Source: Diadema setosum (lineage: Eukaryota; Echinodermata; Echinoidea; Diadematoida; Diadematidae). Taken from it: a stretch of 64,000 nucleotides of DNA. The position numbers and the translations under genes were made by a program. The notes under the pieces are model-generated. The model ran no database searches. It was not told the DNA's origin and saw only the letters and a list, made by a program, of their open reading frames with translations. Where the stretch lies: positions 3,264,501 to 3,328,500 of the forward strand of contig NC_092689.1 of NCBI RefSeq assembly GCF_964275005.1, read 5' to 3'. Positions 11,201-23,200 of the stretch are shown piece by piece (position 1 is the first letter of the stretch; every line of letters begins with the position of its first letter).

Positions 11201-14200
11201 TCGTGGTGCGAAAGAGCTGCTTGGTGGGGGTCTGCACCGTCAGAGTGCTTTTCTGGATATAATTATTATCACCATCATCATCAATGACAGCAACAGCATG
11301 AGCAGCATCATATTCACCGTCATCATTCTTATTATGATTTTTATATCTTTCTTTTGATCATAATCATTCTTGACTGTGGAGCTATGTATCTGCATCTTAC
11401 TGTTTTCATTGTATCTATTTTGATGCCTTTTGTTGTCAACAGCGTACCAAACCTAGACCTGAGCCGGATAGCAGACTACGATGACACTCTCTCCAAACCT
11501 GTCGAAGACTACGAGGAGAAGATGTCACCTCCTGACACAGCAAGCACTGTCAGGTATCTCAGAAATTGCACAGAAGGAGTAGCCAGACGATCTGTGTATG
11601 TGTCTGTGATAGTGCAGGGTCTATGTCTGTGTCTATATACTGTGAGGTCCGCATGTTATATGATGTGACCAACCAATATACAATTATATGAGCATTGCTG
11701 AAATATGTATTTATCTTGTAACAACGACTTCTATTCCCTCATGAAAAACAGATGAAAACAGTCTATAAAATGATCTAGGTTTGAGCGTTGCGAGATGAAA
11801 TCGTATCACTGCACTTTACTGCCTCCAGCTGGGGTTACCATGACTACCATCCCAAGCCATCTGGCCGAAAGAGCACCACCAAGACCCCGTTTGCTCTGCA
11901 CCACACCCCAGGGGGTCCTCTTTCCCACCACAGTGTTTCTTCCAGACCAGCAAATGTTCCACGACTCGACATTGCTGACAAATCTAAGAAGAAGCCCAAG
12001 GTAATATTTATCATACGTACCCAAGGTGTATAAGGGGGGTGGGGGGGGGGGGTGGACACTATATAGAAGGATGAACTTGTCACTGGTTTGTGTCCCAACA
12101 TCTTGTCTTGTTTCATATTTTTGGCAAGATTTTAATATCTATCTTTGCACTTTGGTTCACATCCCAATAATGTTTCCAAGTTTGGGTTTTGCCAGAGCCA
12201 CTTTGACCCAGTTTTACTCAACTCAAATCTGTGATTTAACCCATCGATTACAGAAAAAGAAAAAAAAAAAAAAGAAAGATGTGCAGTGCATCAACTTCGT
12301 GGAGAATTACTAAATATCAGAATCATGGGATTAACGTTGTAAGCCTGAAAACTTGTGTGATGATAAGGCTGATTCATGCTCTCCTCTGTTGTACAGAGTG
12401 CCTGGGACGAGCCCGCTGTGCCAAGCAACGTCCCACCTCCCTCTGAAAGACACAAACAGCTGTACAAGGAGTACCAGAATGACATGCAGCAGCAGGTCAA
12501 GGAGCAGTCTAAGAAGGGGGAAGGAAAGCAAGTGATTCAGCAGCAGAAGGCAGACACAGAGTATGTTTCTAGCAGGAACCTTTACACTTCCCATCTTTGT
12601 ATACCAAAAGTTCAAAATATTTGGACTCGCTTATTAGCACATGGTTTTTCTCTGACAAAATGCACACAATTTGATTATGATGTCTACATAGCATGTTGCT
12701 TTGAAATGTCACAGTACATCATGTACATCGTAGCAGTGACTAGTTACAAGAGATAAGAATTGCGTATGACTACTGTAAATCAGCAATTTTAAAATAAGGT
12801 GACTGAACTCTGAAGTTAGTCTGATGTTAGGTTGAGGGCATGTTATTGCCATGTAAAATTCCGTCTGTTGAATATGCAACTCCAATCTTACTTGTGTGCC
12901 TGCTTCAGTTTTAATACTGCCCACTCAAGATTGTTAAAAACATGCATTCAAGCAACTCACATCCTTTATGCTTGGTTATTTTGTTGAGTGACATCATCTA
13001 TAAATGAACATTTTTGTGTGCTTGTGTCTAGTCTTAGTTAGCTGTGATATCTGCATTTAAACAGTACGACATATTTGTTATAAATCTGACCACTTTCTGA
13101 AGAAACAAAATGGCTTCATTTCACGTAACATTGATCATGAAAGCAAGAGAATATTAATTAGAGGGGTAAAGTGGTTCCTTTCAAGTCCCGTGGCTCCTTT
13201 TTTTCTGACATGTTTGTTAAATTCACAGATCAGCACTTTTGATCTTACAAATTTCATTTGTAGCGGGAGACAAATTGAAGAAAAATTCACACATCAACAT
13301 TGATCATGTCTTGAATAAAAGAGTTGGCTGTGTCTTCAGTGCATATTGGTCCTCGATTCCTTTACCCCACCCCAAGGACCTGCTGAGATGTCACTTATTC
13401 AATCTTAAATCAAAAATATTGTGTCATCACAATGACACATTCTAGCCTGTTGAGACTCCTTTATCAGGCAAACAAAAACTGTTTGATAGCGTCTCCTTAT
13501 ACCTCAGGGCTGGACATCATTAAGTTTGTAAACATCTCTTTCCATGCTGTGTCTAGCTGACTGACTGAGGCAGTGAAAAGGTGTATGGCGCTTATCGTTC
13601 TTGTGAGTAAACATCTTTTAATATCAAAATGAAGGAAAAGAGGGGGAAAAAAATATAGTGTCATTTTCGGAGACATAAACAGTATCTTCTGACATTTCTG
13701 TCTTTTGTTGTCTCTGTCATGTTTGCGAAACATCTTTTCAGCTTTGTGGATGAGGAGGATGACACAGATGAGCCCCTGAACACCAGCTGGAACAATTCCT
13801 CGCTCAGTCATAGACAAGAAGTCAACAAGAAGATAGCAGCCGTGAGTTTGACATTTCTGTCTGATGTTAGAAAATGCAAACGAAAAACATCAATATCCTG
13901 TGTTTGTAATAATGGTGTCCTTGTGCATACCTTATGCATACCTTGGGCCTCTCTTAGTCCAAACTGTTTGTCATCTGACTTCATAATATTTTTGAGATTC
14001 TGACTTGATTATGACTGGCTCATTAAAGGAACTATACAATGCAGAGTTTGTGCATGTGACTTGTATTAATTCACGATACCCTGATCATCGCTCATGTGGC
14101 CAAAAGAATATCTATATATGTGTCATATGTATTATAATAACATTCTTATTTTTTTTTCTTCAGATTGCTTGTATATAACCCCCTCAAAAAAAAACAAAAA

Positions 14201-17200
14201 CAAACCTTTTGAAGCCAAGATTCTGGCAGTTAACATCATCTGTCAATCATTACTAAAGTACTTTTATAATTGACAAAAGACATGGGAATGCACCTTTCTG
14301 TAGACTGAATATAACTTTCATGTTTCCCTGAAATGTTTTTTGTTAATCTTATCTTATCTTATGACATGAAAACATGCAAGTTATGCTCATTCTACGGGAG
14401 GGTGCATTACAATATTATTGTGAATCATATGTGACCCGCTACAACAAAATGGTCCTAAAGTCGCGCACGGTCGAAGCCGTGAAAATCGAGTTTGAAGTTA
14501 GAGCATCAAAATTGGTCAAAACTTACGATTTTCTGAATTTGACATATTATTAGAGTCTGACATGTCTTCTATCATCTGTCGAAATTTTGAAGCAAAATGA
14601 TGAAAGGAAAGACCAAAAAATAGCGTTTTTCTGGGCCATGTTTTTTTGGCGTTTCAATGAAGCAGAAACTGGTTCGAACATTTGGATTGAGCGCCACACA
14701 TAGGCTCCGCCCCTAACAACGACCAGAGTGATCTCATTGGTCAGTTTGCTGCTTGCCGCTAACCGAAGCGTGAAGCCCGCACACTGCCCAGTCGACTGGT
14801 GCGTTCGGGCGGGTTGCGCTATGCCTAGCCGCTTCACTTGACATCCTGGTCACTGATTGGTCGGTGAGGAGACCGCCGACGCTGTGTTTGAATGAGCATT
14901 TCGGGGGTTGCTAGGGCTTAACTTCTATTGTCCGGAGGTGAATACTGATTTGCGTGTCTCTTGATTGTGATTGCGTCGCAAGGAGAACTTTTAGGGCGCT
15001 TTTCTCGAAAAAGTGATTTCCCAGACGTCTTGACATGCTCTCTTTTAAACATCGATATCTCCGCAGCCGATTATTTTTATGAGACGTGTTATATATCAAT
15101 TTAAAGCAGAAAGATTAGGAAATTGTATCACGCAATTTTCAAATAATCGACCTCGCCCGACTTTAGGATCATTTTGTCGTAGCGGGTCACATATTAGTAC
15201 TTAAGCAATGTTTGGCAGATGATGTCACTGGCAGAATCTTGGTTTTAAAGGTTTGTCTGTGGGCATATCCACATAATCTGAAGAAAAATAGACGAAAAAT
15301 TATTGTAGAATATATTGCACACGTTTAGATATTAATTTGGCCACATAGGGATGTTGAGGGGTATTGTCATGAATCAACACAAGTCAACATACATTTTCGC
15401 TACATTTTTCCTTTAAAGAAAACTATCCTGTCAGTAACTCTGTCTGGAATATTCTCAGTTACTCCCTCAAACCTTGCAGCACTTTCTCTGGACATCATCC
15501 AAAGTATCTTTAGTGCTTTTGATAATGCTAAATCCTTTACCAGTACATTTATTCATTCCCACAGCTAAATCTTGATTTTGACAAATGCAATTCTTGAACT
15601 TGCTACAGTGATACATCTTTCTCTTATCTTCTACTTTGCATATATACATATTCAGTGATATAAGAGAATATTATTCTTCTCTCGACTCGTGCACCAGATA
15701 AACAAAAGTGTATGATCTTTCAATGTAAAGTCAGTGGCATGTATACATCTTAATTATGTATTGATATTGACAAGGATTTCATTGTCGGAGAATTTCTTTT
15801 GCACTATCTTTTTTTTTATTACTTCCCCTCTCTTTCTTTTCAATGATCTCGATGTATGCAGGAGCATGTAGCGGCAGAACGTATGAAGCAGCACATTATG
15901 GAAACAGTACTAGTTGATCAGCTGTCAAGGTACATTGATTTTGTCGGGATTTCGGGAAAAGTGGAATTGTGTAAAATAAGACATTACACAGGGCATTAGT
16001 AAACCACCCAATAGTAACTTAGGAACGGTCAGAAACACATGAGGCAAAGCCAAGTATATTTTGTACTGTTCAGAAGTAATACATAGAGTGGATGATATTA
16101 CCAATACCTAGCCCATTAATGGGCATTATTTGTTTTATATAATGGTGATATGATTTAAATTCCATGGTGGCCATTTTCTCATGATCCCCAGGCCAGCACC
16201 AGCTCCAAGCTAACTGAGCCGCACACACACAAACAGTTGCAATGCATTTGTAATTCATCAGCTCTACAGCTGAGCACAGACAAGCAGTCATAGTACCAGT
16301 CATTAGTATCTCAGTTCCTGGTGAATAGTGAAGTTTTGCCTTCTGGCAAAATAAAAGACTGGTCACATGACAGCTTTCAGCCAATCATTTGAGTAGGATC
16401 TTTTTCAACACTTAAGATATTAGATTTATGCTTATAGTGTGCAAGATGATGCTGCAGTTTGTTATTTGAGTAGGATGATGTTTCATATACTTCAAATAGG
16501 TCGGTGAATAACCAGCTCAAACAAAGAGGCAACTGAAAGCCTCCTGGTGTTTAATTTAAAGAGACCTCATCAAGTAACTACGTGAATGTAAAGTTGTCGT
16601 TTCTCTATGAAGTGTTAAGTCTTGAATTGATTTGATATTAAATTCTGTGGATGTAATGATTTTGAAAATAGAGCTAAATCATACATGATTATGTATTCAA
16701 TGATCATTGATTTTTAACAATGCTAACGTGACAATAAGCATGAGTTTATGTTTTCCATCACTTAAACATTTTGTGCTCTTTACAAAAATTTCACAAATTA
16801 AGACCAATGTCTGCAATGTACAAAGTCAGTAAGATATCGATCTCTGATCATATTTATTCTATGACCATCCCCCACTTTGCTCCAAGGTTTCTCATATTTG
16901 TAATGCAGTATTATGTTTGCACATGCTTTAAGCCCACTGAAGACTAGTCCCAAATATACTCGGGCAGGTGTCTCTAGGAAATCCATGATATAGCAAATGG
17001 GCTCCTCCTCAACAGGTTAAGACTCCCAGAATATTTAAAAGTCATATTAAGATATCTGACTGACAGATTTTACCATTTATGTCCATCCATACTGGTGTAA
17101 TTTGTTTAGTGTGATTGTCTCAAATATGTGCCTGGCTTTTTTTCTTTCTTTTTTTAAAATGATGTAGAGCACCAATCAGTGACCCAGAACAAAACCAGGT

Positions 17201-20200
17201 ATCAACACCAACATCAAACTATGGTCGCTATGGAGCTACATCATGGAGACCGCGAAATCTCCATGAGACCAAGTGAGTGTGTGTTACCATGAGCTAGTGT
17301 ATTGTAATCTCTTTTTCCCCTAACCCCCCCCCCCCAACCCTAACCCTAACCCTAACCCCCACCCCCTGTTTCTTTCCCGTAGAGATACCTATGATGAACA
17401 TGAGAATTGATACTGATATCTTCAGAGGCCTGATATTCATAAAGGATTTTGCAATTGTTGTGCGTTGCAATAATTGCAGTTACTTGAATTGTAATGTCGT
17501 TAATGCCCAGAGCTAATCGATTGCTTTCTTTCTGCTGCCATGGCAACTTTAATAGTTTGCAGCTTCTTCTTTTGCAGGTCTGATAACATTAAAGACATTA
17601 AGATTTCAAAAAGTGCCAATCAGCATGATGGCTTAATGACAAGGAAACTTGATGTTCATTCAAGAACCAAAAGTTTGATATCTTCATACAACACACTATT
17701 CAAATTTCAAAAGTCCAAGAACACTTTCAATTCTTATTGATCGATTGATTCTATTTTAAAGAGGGTTGCACATGTTACTATGCTGTTTTGAATTGTCTTA
17801 TTGTGTTTAAATGTGTAGTATCCTACACGCTTGATATCAGCTAAACTGCAAAGCTGATATTCCAGAACTGTGTGTATATAGTTACTCCTTGTTTGTGTTC
17901 CCGTCGTAGGTTTTTAGAAATAATGGTGGGACAAATCATTGTCCCACCATTACACCATTACATCAATTACATCAATGGAAAACCTTAGTCTAGACCACCT
18001 TATCAAACCAAATTGGAAAATTAATGTCAAGTGACTCTATTTGGGTTTCATGGTGAGTGTAGGTCACATACTAGGTCTGTTAGATTATGGAGTAGATGTT
18101 GTCATTGTTTCATTTTTACTCTCTTTCTTGTGTAGAGTGAAGACGTCAGGTACAGCCACCGAAAAATTGCTTGCCAAGCGGCTGAGCTTCAGTTGCCGAG
18201 TGGTGTCCAGAAACGGCAACATGGCGCTCAAGGAACTGTGCGGCTTCTATTTTGCCCTGGACAAGACGATGACCATTTACGAGTTCAGGCAATTTGGGAG
18301 GAAGTGAGTTCAACAACACTGCAGCCCAGTCACCTGTTTTGTGATAAAATTGTAATCAATTCCCATGTTCAGTCAATTTGAAAATCCTTATCATCATTTG
18401 TAGTGATGCAGTTGTCATCATTATAGCCATGATTTTACTGTTGTTTTCATTTTTATTGACTACAACAGCTCGTCTAAAATAGGGATGGTTTTGGTACTAA
18501 TAGTAGAAGTAGCAGTAGTAGCAATAGTAGCAGTCATCATAATTATGTTAGTTGTAGCGGTAGTACTTGTAGTGGTTGTTGTGGTTGCAGTTAAGATGTT
18601 GCCAAGTGTATCATTATAATGAAGAAATTGGTCAGAAAATATACATATATTTTTGTTTTGTCTTTGATGCATATTCTGTCTTGACATCTGTGTGTTGAAA
18701 GAATCAAGTTACCGTTTGTTGTGTACAGGCCGTCCTCCCAAACTTAGCTCTAAACCTCAAGTTTTAGATGTTTGATAGTGTATACACCATATATTTTGCA
18801 GAGTTTTTATTTTTTGCAAATTGAGGAGTCTTTTGCTATGTGTGAATGTAATAACTCATGAAAATATTAACTCTGTTTCCCGACATGAAGGCTACATGCA
18901 TGCATACATTTTCCTATTCATTATTTTACTCCACAATCACGAATTCAACCACTGTCGAAGTTGACGAGAAGTCCGGATTTGCAAGAAATTAGACTCGTTA
19001 AATCAATGGCGCATACAACATATTACAGGATATTTGTAAGAATGACAGTCCCAAAAAGTGGTAGTTTCCTGTTATAATAACTTACTTTTGCATGCAATGG
19101 CAAATTTTTGAATAATCAATTAAAGTGTCAATGCGATACGAAATATTAATCCAAAAAAATATTTGATATCGAGAGTAAAGAAGTGATATGAAGGATATTA
19201 CTAAACTCCTCTTTTTTCTAAATGCAGGGCATCTGCCTTACCATTCATCAAGAGAGGGTCATACAAGAGGGTGGCTGGACGGAGGAAGGGGCTAGTCTAC
19301 ACCCCAGCGGACATCACAAGGGTATGATGAATGGTTCTTATTCATCCATAAATGAGTCAGATGTGATATAAATCATGACCCCCCCCCCCCTTCCTCATTT
19401 GCATCGTGTGGAAAAATAAATGAGCACTTCTGATATTTCAGTCAGCATGTGTTTTTTATGTGTTAACATGTATCTTCTTGGTATTTATTAACAGTTTGGA
19501 AACATATTATGTATTTTACATAACATACTGCCTATGATCTGCTCTTGTTGATAGGTTTTGCAGCTTGTAATACAATATGTCCTTGTAAAATAGAATTTGA
19601 TTCACATAAAACAAAAAAGAGAAAAGATATATGCATTGCATCAATTGTTTTATGATATTGAGACGATTGAGACCATTGTGAGTACAAGAGAAAGAGTAAA
19701 TTATGCTTTTTGTTAACAAGTTGAACAATTGCTTTTGAGATAATGTAATTCCTGATAGTGCTTTGCTGAAGATTTTTTCCCCATTTCATTTTTTTTAAAT
19801 ATCTTTTTTTTCAGGGAGAGGATTTAAGTTTTGAGACAGACGATCAGCCATCTCTACCAGAGACTCTGCAGAAGAAACCTATTGTCACACTACGAGTCAC
19901 GGACGTGGACGAAGAAGTAAAAAAGGAGTTTTTGTGAGTGTTTGATTTCTATCATTTATGAAAGCACTACAAAATGATTTTGGTCGTCGCTCCAGACTTT
20001 TGATCAGGATTATCAAACCAAACACGGTTTTAACAAAATTTTCATTGCAATGAAGAAAAAAATTCAGATCCCCAAAATAAATCTCAATATATATCTTTAT
20101 GATATTAATATTATGCTGTCATGTTTGTCTAAAATAAAATGTCAATGTAGTGATAGAAAACCGCATGTCCAGATGATGATGTTGTCATGAAGATGTCTTG

Positions 20201-23200
20201 CATGATAGTCGTATATGTTTTCATTTAGCTCTTTTGAAGATTTTTGTTCCTGAAGACCTCAATATTTCTTCCAAATTTATACACTGAAATACACTGCTGT
20301 TTGAGCGCTGGCTAGATTGTGCCATTTCCCTCCTGAATTTATAGCATCTGTTTTCTGTGAGAACAGAAACCGAGCCAAGTTTATCAGAATAGTATCACTG
20401 TCCACGTCTTTGCTCTTTTTAGTATGTTTTTGCTTGTTGCTCAGCCTATAAAATGAGAAATTGGTAGTACAGTCAACCTCGCGTAAGTCGACATAATCGG
20501 GACTGAGCAAAACACGTCGACTTACGCGAATGTCGACTTACGCGTAAGTCGACATTTTGTCGACTTATAAATGAAAATTGATTTCCCCTATAAAGAGTAA
20601 GATTTGGATCACAATGCGGATCGCTACCCATATCTTACTCCTTTTGCCGCCAAAACATGCGTACTGACATGAGCAACAATAATGTTTTAGTTCATGCATA
20701 AATCTTGCGCGGGTTAGTAACGACAACGCACAATTCTCAAATCTCTAGAGAGATTTTGAGAGAGCGGGATCGGAAACCTAGGCCCGTTTCTAGACACTTA
20801 ACGTTTTTAAACTTGATTACGTGATTTGATGGACTTGCATTTGATTTTTAGAGTTGCGTTTAAACGCAATTGAGTTAAAAAAAAAAAGTTCCCTACAATT
20901 TTCTAGTATCGTGTGATTATCAAACGCAAGTCTTTCAGTGTTCCGTGTGATTTGATTTTTAGAGTTGCATTTAATTTGTAATTTTGTTTACGAAATAAAA
21001 AAATAATGCAAGTCTTTTAAACAATAACACACTTCCGTAGATGTTTAGAGATGCGTTTAAACACAGTTTCTTACAGTTTCGTACAAAAACCGCAAGTCTT
21101 CTCTGCAACGCACTTGCGTTTGAATACAGCGTTACGTGTGATATGATGGACTTGCATTTGATTTTTAGAGTTGCGTTTAAACGCAATTGAGTTAAAACAA
21201 AGTTTCCTACAATTTTCTAGTTTCGTGTGATTATCAAACGCAAGTCTTTTCAGCGTGCCATGTGATTTGATGGACTTGCATTTGATTTTCAGACTTGCGT
21301 TTAATTTTTAATTTTGCTTACGAAATGAAAAAAGTAATGCAAGTCTTTTCAACAATAACGCACTTCCGTAGGTGTAAAGAGATTTATTTAAACGCAGTTT
21401 CTAGTTTCGTACAAAAAACTGCAAGTCTTCTCTGCAACGCTCTTGCGTTTAAATACATCGTTGCGTGTGATTTGATGGACTTACATTTGATTTTTAGAGT
21501 TGCGTTTAAACGCAATTGAGTTTCAGGTTCGTAACAATTATTTTCTAGTTTCATATGATTATCAAACGCAAGTCTTTTCAGCAACGCACTCGCGTTTAAA
21601 TGCAAAAGTTGCGTGTGATTTGATACACCTGCATTTGATTTTTTGACTTGCATTATTAGTTGCATTGTAATAAATCTTTTTAGAAAGGGCCCTGGTTTTA
21701 ATACCGCTTCGGAATAATCAACGTTAGAATATTCGGATTTACAAAAACACCTATTTCATGTTCGGATAATGAATACCTACTGGGACATAAGTGTACAAAA
21801 TTTGTGCGTTTTGAGAAAAACGAGAGGGAGAAAAGGCTGGGGTAAAGTGAACTGTCTTGTGTACTACATGTAATGCTCCAGTGTAAATGAGTGTATGTCC
21901 TTTCTATATTCTGGCATACAAGAAAATGGACGCATGGCGCGAACGCTACCGCGCCGTACACTAGCGAATTACCGAGTAGAAACGCAGCGAATCGGAGCGG
22001 GAAAACAATTCTTTTTCAGAGAATGGCGATAAGATTTTGAGCGAAAAATTATGTCGACTTAGACGAGGGAATTAACACGTATTTCAGCTCAGTTGGCACT
22101 GAAAAATCAGGTCGACTTACGCGAGTTGTCGACTTATAAATGTCGACTAAGACGAGGAAATTTTCAAGGAATAACAAAGGCAAAAATCGGGACTTTTTTA
22201 TTGTGTCGACTTAAGCGAGTTGTCGACTTATGCGATGTCGACTTAGGCGAGGTCTACTGTATTTTGTGCTCACCAGTATATGATGCAATGTGGGTAGTAA
22301 TCTTTTACACCATTACCCCATACTTTTTCCTTCAGACGTACCCTAACAACTAATCAAAACACAAAACTGAAACAAATGAGTTCTCCTTATTTTAAAACCA
22401 TTAACTTATGCAGGCATGAGACTTTTATTAACGTCATGAAGAGCCAAGATTTGTGAAAGAAAAATGCTTGAGAAAAGTTTTTTTTTTCTTCTTCTTCTTC
22501 TTTTTTTTACACAACACACAAGGCACTGAATGCCAGTGGCAATATGCGAAAGTTTCATGCTGTAAAACAGGCTGTCGGCTCCAATTCACAAAAGTTTCAT
22601 GCAGTGAAAGTTTCTGGTTTACAGAAATCCTTTGTGATTTTCTCTCCCTGTCTCCGTGTCAACAGGTTTGGTGATAACGTCCCGCTGAACCCCACGGAGG
22701 TCCGGAAGAAGATGAATCCTCAGAAGAGTAAACAAGAGGCGGAAGATTGGAAGATCATCTCTGGTGTCCAGAGTAAGTGTTGATGTGACTCCATCCAAAT
22801 GATGAATGCAGTCTGAGGCCGAATACCAGCGATGACAGCCCTCTAATGACACCTTACTGGGTTGCATTTAGCAGGAGCAGTTTTCCAAACCACCGCAAGT
22901 GGTTGTCTGGTAGGACAGAATGCATCTTCATAGATGGAGTGTGAAGATGAGACAGTTTTGGACATAACTAAAGACCCTTGTTTATATTTTAGTCATAGAA
23001 AAACGCTAAGTGAGAGATTCAAAGAAGTGTTCCACTAGATTACCCACAACATCATTATTCCAAATATTCTTTATATGTGTATTAGGTCTTTGAATTGAAT
23101 CCCATCTCGGTAGACGGTCAATATCCTATCATGGCAGGCCCACAATGTATATATTACAGTTGCCTCTGTACAGAGCAATGCTCAGGTTTAATAGCTGTAA

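Larger units (their letters stand above)
19934..22665. other. CAPS2-like intron 11
   Basis: Two thirds of this 2.7-kb intron is the pogo-like element at 20470-22259. Outside it are AT-rich flanks and a T-rich/CTT run near 22478-22510. Nothing else was recognised. Confidence 0.65.
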
